Assembly: GCF_030867145.1 (NCBI RefSeq)
Contig: NC_134418.1
Coordinates: 3,654,802 to 3,718,801, forward strand
DNA length: 64,000 bases
Reading direction: 5' to 3'
DNA from: Opisthocomus hoazin
Lineage: Eukaryota > Chordata > Aves > Opisthocomiformes > Opisthocomidae
Numbering within the stretch: position 1 is the stretch's first letter; each line of letters starts with the position of its first letter. The notes under the pieces are model-generated. The model was not told the origin of the DNA. It did no database searches and saw only the letters and a list, made by a program, of their open reading frames with translations. The translations under genes were made by a program, and so were the position numbers. Below are positions 53,213 through 64,000 of this stretch, piece by piece.

Positions 53213-53546
53213 CAGAATCACAGAATCACAGAATGGTAAGGGTTGGAAGGGACCTCTGTGGGTCATCTAGTCCAACCCTCCTGCCGCAGCCGGGTCACCT
53301 ACAGTAGGCTGTAGAGGACCGTGTCCAGGTGGGTCTGGAATATCTCCAGAGAAGGAGACTCCACAACCTCCCTGGGCAGCCTGGGCCAGGGCTCCATCAC
53401 CCTCAGAGGGAAGAAGTTCTTCCTCATCTTCAGCTGGAGCTTCCTCTGCTTCAGTTTGTGCCCATTGCCCCTTGTCCTGTCGCTGGGCACCACTGAAAAG
53501 AGCTTGGCCCCATCCTCCTGACCCCCACCCTGCAGATATTTGTAAG
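53213..53546 (-). mobile_element. CR1 LINE 3' fragment
   Basis: About 335 bp with tail AGAATCACAGAATCACAGAATGG, truncated at CTTACAAATATCTGCAGG (minus sense). It lies upstream of PTPRA coding exon 1. Confidence 0.93.
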
Positions 53547-55440
53547 TATCCGAACGTGCTGCGAAGCCCAGCACCACAGATAAGTACCTGGTCTTAACGG
53601 TAATTAACAACGTGTTCATAGAAGGGTCTGCAAACGAGTGTACTTTGAGCAAACTGAAACGCAACGCACATGAAGGCCACGGCAAGGAGCCTTGGTCCAA
53701 AATGTCCGGCGGCGGACGAAACAAAAACCCGTAAGCAATAATCCACGACCATCTGCAAGCGCAGGCTGCACGTTCGTTGTACTGTAGGGTTCTTCCCAGG
53801 AAAAGTCCTGCAGAATTACAGGACGATGACATCAGTAAAGTTGATTCCCCCAGGCTTTCCTCCCCAGCCCTTTTAAATACAAGGTTTTACGGTGATTTCT
53901 TTCCTCTGTAGACCTCCAAAAGCTCCTGAGAAATGCGTATTGTTCTCTCCTCCCTAACAGATACGGATCCAGAGGCTGAGGTAAATGACAGCAAGATGTG
54001 GGACGTCATCGTCCTGGCCAGAAGAGAGCCCAAAGCTGCCAAGCCCTGGAGCCCGGGGCCTCCCGAGGTCGGGCCAGCATCTCGCATCTGCGACAAGCCC
54101 GGAGAGGGCTGGGTGACGGCTCTGCTACGTGCCGCTGACCGGCAGCTGCCGTATGACTCTCTCCTGTCCTTCAGGCTTTTGTCACGCGTCCATTTGCATC
54201 TTCAGCATCTCCTGGGAGAAGGCTGCAGGATCTCGCCGCCAAGTCAACTCGACACGCTGCCAAGAAAGGGTTTTATTCCCGATACGCGTTCTAAGCCTCC
54301 TCCTCCTAAATACATCTCGTGTTGTTTGTTCTCGTTCTGTTTATTTAAATCTGCTTCAATCTAGACCCATCCCAAACTCCGGGCAAAAAGACAACACTAA
54401 AGTCATCAACGTGCTGGAAGCGGTATCAGAAATACAAGAACCTCCCCACCCCACCCGGGAGTATCCTCCCACCAGCACCACCCATTTACATGTTTTTCCT
54501 CCCTCCCCCCAAAGAAAACCTGGCAAAAATCGAACTTATTCAGTGACCAAAAGGTCAGACAAACCCTGAACCAGAAGGAAACCAAGCTCTGGAGATAAGA
54601 GCTTTCCTTCGGTTCTCTCCACGGCCAGCCCTGCTGCCGTGAGCAGGGCAGGCCTTTCTCCAAGAGGTCCCACTGGTGCGAGGAGCCGATTTTCCAGCGG
54701 ATTTCATCGCCAGTTAAAATATCTGTCTGGATGAATTTGAACCAATTCGATGCTCCCAACGCTGGTGAGAGCGGGGCTGGTCCTGCAACACCTCCCCGAG
54801 GCCCCGCTCCAGGGTGAGATGTCTGGAAAACCCACAGCTGGTAGGGTTTCCATGGCAGGCTCCACTCCTGGTGCTTGCTGAGGCCACCTGACAGGTAATC
54901 ACACTCTGGAGCTGAGCTGGTCCGAAGTTAGAGAGGTTTCCCACCCCCATAGTGTAGGAAAGCGAGCTCGTGTCCTCCCCGTGTTGAACTGCAAGCAACA
55001 CAAAGCCGCGCCGCCAGCGAGAACGAAAGCAACTCGCTGCAGGAGACAGATCCTCCGAGCATCCCACCGCGGAAACCCGGGGAAACAGCGCGCTCCTCGC
55101 GACCGGACCCACGCGTGAAGGCGGGAGGACCCTAAGTCCACGCTGAATCCCCCAACGAACGTAACGGCGGCACGGAGAAGCTCCCGAAACCTCGCAGGGG
55201 CTGCTGAAGGCGCCAAGGTCGCGTTACCGCAACCGCTTCCCTCGCCGGGAACCCATCGCTACCGCAACGAGCAAAGAGTAACGAGGCAAAGGGAACGACC
55301 TGGCTCTTCTGTGAAGACTACTAGGAGAAAAAGTGACTGTTCGCTGTGTTTTGATGAAGATTTGTAGAGAGAAGCCATTCTCGCAGGTGGATGTGGGTCC
55401 TCTCCTCTTCCTCCCACCCTGCTTCTCCAAACAAGAGTTC
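53547..55440. other. PTPRA: PTPRA 5' intron or flank
   Basis: Unique sequence. No non-coding first exon could be identified. Moderately CpG-rich at 55000-55260. Confidence 0.4.
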
Positions 55441-55444
55441 CAGT

Positions 55445-55545
55445 TCCTTTGGGATCATGCTCATTTGGGATCATGTTCATTTGGGACTCCCGTTCATTTG
55501 GGATTCCTGTTCCTTTGGGATCACCTTCATTTGGGATTCCCACAG
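55445..55545. repeat. 17-bp minisatellite
   Basis: About six units of CATTTGGGATCATGTT and variants (TTTGGGATTCC). Confidence 0.85.
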
Positions 55546-55796
55546 CTACGTCTGCACTAGCTCTGCAGCAGCCGTCTTCCCCGAGAGCAGACAAACCAGC
55601 TGCTAATGGGGACGCTCCCACCGCGTTGGCATCCCACTGGCTCCTCACACTGAGGTCTTCCTCCTCTCTGCATGGTCCATAATTGCCCGGTCTCTGGAAA
55701 ACCATACAGATCTTAACTTCTCCCAAGCCTTTCTTAATGGCTTCAAGGATCTTTTATGCTGGCAGCTCCAGCTCTTGCAGCACACCTCAGATACCA

Positions 55797-56001
55797 GGAG
55801 AACTTCTTCACTCTGAGGGTGACGGACCACTGGAACAGGCTGCCCAGGGAGGCTGTGGAGTCTCCTTCTCTGGAGATATTCAAGACCTACCTGGACGCAG
55901 TCCTGTGCAGCCTGCTCTGGGTGACCCTGCTTGGGCAGGGGGTTGGACTGGGTTACCCACAGAGGTCCCTTCCAACCCTGAACATTCTGTGATTCTGTGA
56001 G
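55797..56001 (+). mobile_element. CR1 LINE 3' fragment
   Basis: About 205 bp, AGGAGAACTTCTTCACTCTG to ACATTCTGTGATTCTGTGA. Confidence 0.92.
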
Positions 56002-56375
56002 AATGACAACTTGTTCATAGTCACTCAGCAAAGGGGTGGCAGAGCTGGGACTGGAGCCCAGGAGACCCGGTTCCTCTCCTGTCTGTGGTCCCTGGTGTCC
56101 TTTTGAGGAAGGTAAGGATGGAAAGACCGGTGGGTTAGCCCATACCGACCCCGCAGCCCCCCTCTAAGGCCAAAAGCTGAACATCCTGCTGGCCTCCGAA
56201 GCTCTTCTGCACCATCCCCAACATATTTTCCCTTGGTATCAAAAGCAGGACATGGAGGGTGGGTGGAAGGAATGAAAAGCTGTGAATCTCCTCTTTTTTC
56301 CGCCCTCCGGTACAGGGAAGTGACCCACATACAGTAAAAGAGGTTGGTTTTATTTCTGCGACAGTGATTGCAGTA

Positions 56376-56469
56376 TCGACATGGTTTAGCAGGCATGGTG
56401 GTGTTGGGTTGATGGTTGGACCTGATGATCTTAGAGGTCCTTTCCAACCTCAGTGATTCTGATTCTATG
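56376..56469 (+). mobile_element. CR1 LINE tail
   Basis: About 95 bp, GACATGGTTTAGCAGGCATG to AGTGATTCTGATTCTATGG, a subfamily also seen at 44655. Confidence 0.82.
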
Positions 56470-56544
56470 GATGAGAGCTACAGGTGATTCCTGGACAGGC
56501 CACAGGTACCATCTGCAAAACACCTTCAAGATGGTGGGATGATC

Positions 56545-56630
56545 ATAGAATCACAGACTCATTTATGTTGGAAAAGACCTGAAGATCATTGAGTCCAACC
56601 GTTGATGCAGGTCCCTCTTTTGCTGAGCCG
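56545..56630 (-). mobile_element. CR1 LINE tail
   Basis: About 85 bp, ATAGAATCACAGACTCATTT to CCAACCGTTGATGCAGG, facing away from the previous copy. Confidence 0.72.
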
Positions 56631-56705
56631 GCAGCGCAGCACCGAGGCCCTGGAGTTACACCAGCGGGCAGGCAGCTGCCTGCCTTTAAAACCCCCTTGA
56701 TATCA

Positions 56706-57232
56706 TCACAGAATCACAGAATGACAGAATGACAGAATGACAGGGGTTGGAAGGGACCTTTGTGGGTCACCCAGCCCAACCCCCTGCCCAAGCAGGGTCA
56801 CCCAGCGCAGGCTGCACAGCACCGCGGCCAGGCGGGGCTGGAATATCTCCAGAGAAGGAGACTCCACAGCCTCCCTGGGCAGCCTGGGCCAGGGCTCCGT
56901 CACCCTCAGAGGGAAGAAGTTCTTCCTCATCTTCAGCTGGAGCTTCCTCTGCTTCAGTTTGTGCCCGTTGCCCCTTGTCCTGTCGCTGGGCACCACTGGA
57001 AAGAGTCTGGCCCCGTCCTCCTGACCCCCACCCTGCAGATATTTAGAGGCATTTCGAAGGTCCCCTCGCAGCCTTCTCTTCTCCAGGCTGAACAAGCCCA
57101 GCTCCCTCAGCCTCTCCTCGTAGGAGAGATGCTCCAGTCCCCTCCTCATCCTCGTAGCCCTCCGCTGGACTCTCTCCAGTAGCTCCTCATCTTTCTTGAA
57201 CTGGGGAGCCCAGAACTGGACACAATCACGTC
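56706..57232 (-). mobile_element. CR1 LINE 3' fragment, young
   Basis: About 525 bp with an expanded tail of five ACAGAATG-type units and an open ORF2 end ([20 protein letters not shown] onward). Confidence 0.94.
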
Positions 57233-58009
57233 TCATACGTTCACTGATCTATGAGTGGATCGGGTTGAAAGGGTTGGCGAGGGGAGAGAACACCGAATTT
57301 CCCCATGCCTCGCCCTGTTTTCATGAAGAAAGCTGGATGCAGGCGGTCCGTGCGGATGCTGAGTTTTATGGCTTTATTGCCGTGAATGTCAAAAGCAACA
57401 GGACGCCGGGCAGCCCCGGGAGCATCACGCCTTGCTGTGCAGATCACTACACAAAAATGCCGGGAGCCGCTCCCGCGACCGGCAATCAGCTGCCAGCACG
57501 GCTTTATCAGCTTAAAACCAGATCCGGGGCAGAGAGCAAGCGAAAGAGCCCTGCGCCAGGGGAGGGCTGTGCCAGCCCGGCTCCCGGCTCCCAGCCCCTG
57601 CTATTAAACACTCCCTATTCCCAAACGCGGTTATTAATAAATGCCAGCGGTACGCCGTTACCCGCTTCTTAACATAAAAGGCCTCGAGAGTCCTACCCCA
57701 AAGCTGGAGAAACCCGAGTCTCCCTTCCCCCTCGGCTCCCTCCCTGCCGGTTTCGGAAACGCAGAGGAAATACTTGTAATGTTATCAACATAAACACAGC
57801 TCTTGGCCGGCCGCGACATCCTGCGAGCTCTGCAGAAAAACACCCTGACGTCACGGCGCCGGCTCTGCCGAGGAGAACGGAGCCGGCTTCGGCATCGCTG
57901 CCCCGCCGGGGTGGGATGCTCCGCGTCGCGTCTTCGATGCAAACCTTCCTTTTCGAAAGTCGGGGCAGAAACCCGAATAATCGCTACCGGTGTCGCCAGC
58001 AATACTATC
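57233..58009. other. CpG-enriched segment with a perfect CRE
   Basis: TGACGTCA at 57846-57853 lies in a CpG-rich stretch (about 57800-57960) just before the large microsatellite. It could be a promoter of an alternative PTPRA first exon, but no exon is demonstrable. Confidence 0.3.
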
Positions 58010-58014
58010 TATTT

Positions 58015-58650
58015 TCATGTGTGTGTGTGTGTGTGTGTGTGTATGTATATATACATGTACATATACATATATTTTCATGTATGTGTGTGTATATATATGT
58101 ATATATACACATATATATGTATATACATGCATATATACGTATATATGTATGTATATGTATATATGTATGTATATGTGTATATATGTATGCATATGTATAC
58201 GTACATGTGTATATATGTATGCATATGTATATGTATATATACATGTGTATATATATACACATATATATGTATATACATGTGTATATATACATATATATGT
58301 ATGTATATGTATATATATGTATGCATATGTATATATATGTATGTATATACATGTGTACATATACATATATATGTATGTATATGCGTATATATATGTATAT
58401 ACATATGTATATATATGTATGCATATGTATATGTATATATACATGTGTATATATGTATGCATATGTATATGTATATATACATATATATGTATATGTGTAT
58501 ATATGTATGCATATACATATATGTGTATGTATGTATGCATATGTATATGTATATATACATGTGTGTATATATATACACATATATATGTATATACATGTGG
58601 ATATATACATATATATGTATGTATATGTATATATATGTATATACATGTAT

Positions 58651-58689
<39 letters not shown>

Positions 58690-58690
58690 A
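58015..58690. repeat. Compound TG / TATG / CA microsatellite, about 675 bp
   Basis: Begins with a (TG)n run, continues as alternating ATATATGTATGTATAT-type units, and ends with (AC)14 and (AT)5. Open frames on both strands are artefacts. Confidence 0.96.
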
Positions 58691-60237
58691 GGTGCATGTG
58701 CATTGCCCTCTCCCGTACGCTGCTTGGGACCTTCTTGTAGGAAAGGTCGGGTTTTGGGCCGCAGGATGTGCGCTTTAAAATAAGCAGATCTCGTCAAGAT
58801 GATTGATATTGGGGAGGGGGAAAAAAAAAAAGGCAATAATCTCTTTATAAAGTAAGAAGCGGCATAAAACTGGTCCCTGTGCACGCTGCTGCGGTCGGGT
58901 GGTCTGGCTGCAGGGCCACCTCCCCGCGCTTCCAGAAAGCAAAGAATTTGTATTTAGCGCTGCAGAAACTGCCCAGATCCCACCCGGATACAGGTGCCCA
59001 CAATCAAAGGCAGGATTTACCCCCACCTCTGACATACTCCTAATTCCTGGAAAATGAGGCAATCTTTTTCAGTATCCAAGGAGGAGACACGACCCTAATT
59101 CTTCCCGGCTTTCCGGGACCCCAGAAACCACCACTGCTATAAGCAGGACGCTAAAATGTACTGGCTCAACCGAGACCACCCGACTACCTTGTGCTGGCCC
59201 CAACCGCAGGGAAAATTAAAAAAAATTGTGCATTTTTCTTCTTTTATTTGGCAGGGAAGAGGGCAAAACTAGGAGCAAGGTTAGCGTTTGCACCGATAAG
59301 CTCTTTGAAGCAGCTCACAGTAGGACGAGAACAAGCAGGAGCATAAAGAAAGGGGAAAAAGGTCTTTTTTTGTTGTTGGCTGTTGTTTTTTTTTAATTTT
59401 TGGTGGCAGCAAGCCATCAGCACGGCTCAGCCGCCCTGGAAAACAAACCTGCTGTTCCCTCTCCCGCTCCCTGCTCCTTTTAAATCCCTTTTGTGGTTTT
59501 GCAGCCTCCCACCAGAGCTCCGATCCGCGGCAGAGAGCTGCCCAGGCGCTCGTCCGATGGCAGAACGATTCCCCCGGCACCGGGTTACCTTTCCCCGTAA
59601 TCCCAAACCTCCCGCGTTCGATGAGATGTATAAAAATCTATATAAAAATAACGGTCAGGATGAGCCCCGTGACGGAAAGCAAAGCCTGGGCTCCTAGAAG
59701 AAATCACCCTGGGGCCAAGCATCTTGCAGGGGGGCTCCTTACACCGCGCACTGATTTCTTCTGTTCGTTAACACCGCGCAACGAGCCGCTTCGGCTCCGA
59801 ACCGCGCCGGGACGGCCAAAGGCTGCGGCGAGCTGGGCATCGCGGGGACAGGAGCCGCCGAGTGTCGGGAGGGAAAGGGGTTTCGCCGCGCTGCGACGCC
59901 GTGACTCACTCCTCGCGTGCGTCCCCGGAGCTGAAGCGAGGCCTTCGATGTGTCACTGAGCATCACTCCCCCACCCCACCCTCGCCTTCTCCACTCTTCA
60001 ACAGAAAAGATGAATCACAGCAACCATTCACCCTTTCTGAACATCCACTTCATTTTCTTCTTTTATTATTTTTTTTGCTTTTAAATAAACAGGCAGCTTC
60101 CACACAAGCGAAAGCTGCTGTCACAAACGGCGCGTGACGAGGACCAGCCTGTGGCAAGGGCTCGGGGTGTTGCCTTCTCCACCTGCCCAACCTTCAACAA
60201 ACCACCGCTCTCCTGCACCTCGATACTGACTCATGGT
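58691..60237. other. Unique sequence upstream in PTPRA
   Basis: No exon recognised. 59780-59945 is CpG-rich and could be a promoter fragment, but no gene start is supported. Confidence 0.4.
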
Positions 60238-60646
60238 GTGGTTTGGGTGGGAAGGGACCCTACAGACCATCCCGTTCCAACCCCTTCCACCAGCCCAGGC
60301 TGCTCCCAGCCCCATCCAACCTGGCCTTGAGCCCTGCCAGGGAGGGGGCAGCCACAGCTTCTCTGGGCAGCCTGGGCCAGGGCCTCACCACCCTCGTGGT
60401 GAAGAATTTCTTCCTTACACCTAACCTAAACCTCCCCTCTTTCAGCTCAAAGCCATCACTCCTTGTCCCATCACCCCCTGCCCTTGTCCCAGCCCCTCTC
60501 CAGCTCTCTCGCAGCCCCTCCAGGCACTGGCAGCTGCTCCAAGGTCTCCCCTTGTCCTTCTCCTCCCCAGGCTGAGCAGCCCCAGCTCTCCCAGCCTTTC
60601 CTCCCAGCAGAGGGGCTCCAGCCCTCGGATCATCACTGGGGCCTTC
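60238..60646 (-). mobile_element. CR1 LINE 3' fragment
   Basis: About 410 bp, TGTGGTTTGGGTGGGAAGGG to CTCGGATCATCACTGGGGCC. Same subfamily as the outer copy at 20782-21122. The tail is lost. Confidence 0.9.
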
Positions 60647-61136
60647 AGCCCAACAGACGAGCGTACCGTCCTCTTTCAAAGCGCAACACGGCGATGTATC
60701 CGTGTGGAGGGAACCCGACCCTACTCCCACCTGAGCTTCTGGACATCCAGAAATAGCTAGCACTGTTAGGATGGTGTTAAAAACTGATGGCCTGAACCAG
60801 CATCAGTCGTCTTCACAGAGGTAATCTTCAGTGAGATGTTAGTCCACCCCACGCTGATTGTGCAGGCTCTCGAAGCACGCCCTGACAGCAGCAATGGCTG
60901 TGAAACCACCGTGCGTAGATGTGGAGAGGATCAGGTGATCTCCAGCCAGACCTTGGAAGGAGGTTCCCCAAGCTCCCCTCCTACCTCTGCCGCCAAAACC
61001 TGGAAATCCCTGTGCTTCAGCCTGACCCACCACAGAGAGGGCCTCAGATTGGCTTTTTTATTCTCTGAATAAATGACACAGGTTTAATTATTGAGAAATG
61101 TTTGCAAGGACCTTTGAGACCACAGTTAAGAATAAC

Positions 61137-62106
61137 TTACTGGGTCCAGTCCTCTTCAACATCTTCATTAATGACCAGGAAGATGGGGCTGAGTGCACCC
61201 TCAGCAAGCTTGCTGGTGACACCAAACTGGGAGGAGTGGCTGATACACCAGAGGGTCGAGCTGCCATCCAGAGGGACCTCACCAGGCTGGAGAAATGGGC
61301 TAACGGGGACCTCATGAAGCTCAACAAGGAGAAGTGCAAAGTCCTGCCCCTGGGGGGAACAACCCTGGGCACCAGTATCTGCTGGGGCCACCCAGCTGGA
61401 AAGCAGCTTGACAGGAAAGGACCTGGGGGTCCTGGTGGACACCAAGCTGACCATGAGCCAGCCAGGTGCTCTTGTGGCAAAGGCGTCCGGCCGGTGGTGT
61501 CTTGGGCTTACCATGCAACAGCTGCATTAAACAAAGCATGGCCAGCAGGTCGAGGGAAGTGATCCTTCCCCATCTCAGCACTGGTGACACCACACCTGGA
61601 GTACTGGGTCCAGTGCTGGGCTCCCCAGTACAAGAGAGACATGGACAGACTGGAGAGATTCCAGCAAAGGGCCACGAAGATGATTCGGGGACTGGAGCAC
61701 CTCACGTATGAGGAAAGGTGGAGAGAGCTGGGACTGCTCAGCCTGGAGAAGAGAAGGCTCCGGGGGTCTCACCAATGTCTGTAAACACCTGGAGGGAGGG
61801 CGCAAGGAGGACAGAGCCAGGCTCTTTCCAGTGGTGCCCAGCGACGGGACAAGGGGCCATGGGCACAAACTGGGACACAGGAGGGTCCCTCTGAACATCA
61901 GGGAACGCTTTTTGGGTGTGAGGGTGATGGAGCACTGGGACAGGTTGCTCGGGGAGGTTGTAGGGCCTCCATCCTCAGAGATACTGAAAGTCTGTCTGGA
62001 CATGGTCCTGGGCAACTGGCTCTGGGTGGCCCTGCTTGAGCAGGGGGGTTGGACCAGATGCTCTCCACAGGTCCCTTCTCACCTCAACCACTCTGTGATT
62101 TTGTAA
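61137..62106 (+). mobile_element. CR1 LINE, about 970 bp, the longest copy in the window
   Basis: From ACTGGGTCCAGTCCTCTTCA to CCACTCTGTGATTTTGTAA. Its peptide GPVLFNIFINDQEDGAECTL, followed by SKLAGDTKLGG, is the end of the reverse-transcriptase palm region (LFNIFIND ... ADDTKL). It carries several frame breaks and is an old copy. Confidence 0.93.
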
Positions 62107-63425
62107 CTTACAGCCCTGCAAAGTTTTCAGCAGGCAAACCTGCTGGGATTTAAGCTCATTGTGGAATAAGACAACATGAGAAGGAGATCCCTCCACTGAG
62201 CAGGACATATCTTGGGATCCCACCAGCATTCCTCCAGCTCTACGCTGGCACTCAGTGAACAATCAATCCCCAGTTACCGCACACCACGACAGCCCTTTGC
62301 CCTGTACGAGACAACCCTCACCTCCAAGCAGCCACTAACGAAGAGCCCCAAAGCCACTCAGAGGAAATGAACCCATCACGGACTCCTCCACAGGAGCCCG
62401 GAGCATCTCAAGACCGACAAGCGAGCCTCCTAGAGAAGCCCCAAGACTAGGGAGCTGTTATCTCAGTTAGACGATAGGAGAACTAAACTGATGAAGTTTT
62501 AAGCAAAAAAAGCAGAGAAAAACACCAATGAATGTGAGTGGTTAAATAATCCGGACATGAAATAGTTCAGGCTCCTAAAGAGATGCAGAAATGTTGACTA
62601 TGGACATCTGTCCTCCGTAGTTGCATCACACCAGTTCTTACTTTTCTGTATTGCCTTGCTTTTAGGAAAGAAATCGCTCTCTGTATGTTTAAAAACCAGC
62701 AAACACTAACATAGAGCCTAGAAACTCGATGGTCTCATGCTAAAAATTGAGAAGTAAAAGCCAGGAGACTCAGGCTCCGTCCCCGGCTATGCCAGGGGCA
62801 GATCAGTGGCACCTCCAAGACCGAGGAACTCGATGATCTCCAGCCCTTGGCCCTCGAGCTGCACGGCCGGGCACTCCTGGCTGCACTGCCGGCACAGCCA
62901 CCGGAGTCACCACCTGGAAGCCGTCCCGAGTGCCTCGGAGGGGAAGAACTACAAATACGTCCAATTATTTTCCTAATAATAATTTTCCTAATAACCCTCA
63001 TAATTAGGATGGGTTTAATTTGCCCTCAGCCACTCTCTTCTGCCAGCGCTGCGGCTGTCTGATCGTGGGAGCACGTGCCGGTCGCTCTTGCGCGTCTCAC
63101 CATGCGCAGAATAAACCGGGATGGGTCAGGGAATAAATTGTGGAGGGAGATGAAAGGGGATGAAGAGCTTCTTGGACCTGTAGCAATGGAGAATGACCAG
63201 CTGGAGAGGGTTTCCTAAAGGATGCAGCACCAAGGTGGGACAGGTTAACACTGAGAGAAGGTGAAGTTCTAATGAAAGGAGAGTGGTGAGTGAAGCCCAA
63301 GGGAGCTGTCAGGGAGGATGAAGATGCAGGATGAGACCTAAAACCATGGTCTCCCGGTGTGCCTTGAGCTGCGGGACAGGCATCGCAGCTGCAGCGTGGT
63401 GCTGGGAAGTAGAGGGTCGCTGCCC
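62107..63425. other. Unique sequence, no feature
   Basis: 1.3 kb without recognised repeats or exons. A small AATTATTTTCCTAATAATAATTTTCC repeat lies near 62960. Confidence 0.45.
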
Positions 63426-63426
63426 A

Positions 63427-64000
63427 GAATCACAGAATCACAGAATGTTCGGGGTTGGCAGGGACCTCTGTGGGTCACCCAGCCCAACCCCCTGCCCAAG
63501 CAGGGTCACCCACAGCAGGCTGCACAGCACCGCGGCCAGGCGGGGCTGGAATATCTCCAGAGCAGGAGTCTCCACAGCCTCCCTGGGCAGCCTGGGCCAG
63601 GGCTCCATCACCCTCAGAGGGAAGAAGTTCTTCCTCATCTTCAGCTGGAGCTTCCTCTGCTTCAGTTTGTGCCCGTTGCCCCTTGTCCTGTCGCTGGGCA
63701 CCACTGGAAAGAGTCTGGCCCCGTCCTCCTGACACCCACCCTGCAGATATTTAGAGGCATTTCGAAGGTCCCCTCTCAGCCTTCTCTTCTCCAGGCTGAA
63801 CAAGCCCAGCTCCCTCAGCCTCTCCTCGGAGGAGAGATGTTCCAGTCCCCTCCTCATCCTCGTAGCCCTCTGCTGGACTCTCTCCAGTAGCTCCTCATCT
63901 TTCTTGCACGGGGGAGCCCAGAACTGGACACAGGACTCCAGATGGGACCTCACTAGGGCAGAGCAGAGGGGAAGGAGAACCTCCCTCGACCTGCTGGACA
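63427..64000 (-). mobile_element. CR1 LINE 3' fragment running off the window
   Basis: At least 575 bp. Tail AGAATCACAGAATCACAGAATG, open ORF2 end ([20 protein letters not shown] onward). Still CR1 at the last base. Confidence 0.94.

Noticed and set aside
57658-58002. Minus-strand frame containing [20 protein letters not shown]
   Set aside because: Looked like a possible first exon for an upstream gene, but there is no homologue known to me, no convincing donor, and it runs into the microsatellite.
57803-58884. Tyr/Ile/Cys/Val-rich frames of 230-295 codons on both strands
   Set aside because: Low-complexity microsatellite translation.
61098-62106. Open frames with LFNIFIND and DTKL motifs as a host or viral polymerase gene
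   Set aside because: The downstream sequence and the ATTCTGTG-type tail show it is the 3' part of a CR1 non-LTR element.
1-64000. Endogenous retroviruses or other LTR elements
   Set aside because: No paired long terminal repeats, primer-binding sites or retroviral protein blocks were seen. Every reverse-transcriptase-like segment belongs to CR1.
1-64000. tRNA, rRNA, snRNA genes and CRISPR arrays
   Set aside because: No cloverleaf with A and B boxes or rRNA signature was noticed. The regular repeats are minisatellites with no spacer diversity, in a eukaryotic genome.

Overview
This is a stretch of a bird nuclear genome. The evidence is the many 5'-truncated CR1 LINEs, most ending in copies of an ATTCTGTG-type 3' tail; a vasotocin gene and a mesotocin gene (the non-mammalian forms of vasopressin and oxytocin) side by side; and the flanking order VT-MT-MRPS26-GNRH2-PTPRA, which matches the AVP/OXT-MRPS26-GNRH2-PTPRA block of human 20p13. 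The first 19 kb is very GC-rich and crowded with minisatellites, as on avian microchromosome-derived DNA (inference). The species cannot be named from sequence alone.

Layout. 1-4750 is the 5' flank of vasotocin, with an AT-rich island (about 1915-2140) and a 1.2-kb minisatellite (about 3240-4440). 4851-6852 (+) is vasotocin and 9313-10664 (+) is mesotocin, each with three coding exons in head-to-tail order. 11828-14519 (-) is MRPS26, four coding exons, with a one-base frameshift in a G8 run of exon 1 that is probably a sequence error. 15042-16325 (-) holds the coding exons of GNRH2, with a probable non-coding first exon near 17568-17590. Its introns and 5' flank consist largely of tandem repeats, and its decapeptide reads QHWSHGWFPG, with Phe where jawed-vertebrate GnRH-II normally has Tyr8. 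19.0-22.6 kb is intergenic, with CR1 copies and the probable 3' UTR of PTPRA. 22644-52929 (-) is PTPRA: 21 coding exons that join in frame into an 806-residue receptor tyrosine phosphatase. 53-64 kb is the 5' part of PTPRA, or its upstream flank, with CR1 copies and a large TG/TA/CA microsatellite. No first exon was identified there.

Function. VT, MT and GNRH2 are neuropeptide precursors of the hypothalamus and midbrain, each with a signal peptide, a Gly-Lys-Arg processing and amidation site, and a carrier or associated peptide. MRPS26 is a housekeeping mitoribosome gene with ETS and ZNF143-like promoter motifs. PTPRA is a widely expressed transmembrane phosphatase. The genes share a conserved neighbourhood, not a pathway.

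Method limits. Exons were read by eye from protein homology, splice-site dinucleotides and reading phase. UTR ends and transcription starts are inferred. CR1 boundaries are good to about 10-20 bp and subfamilies were not assigned.
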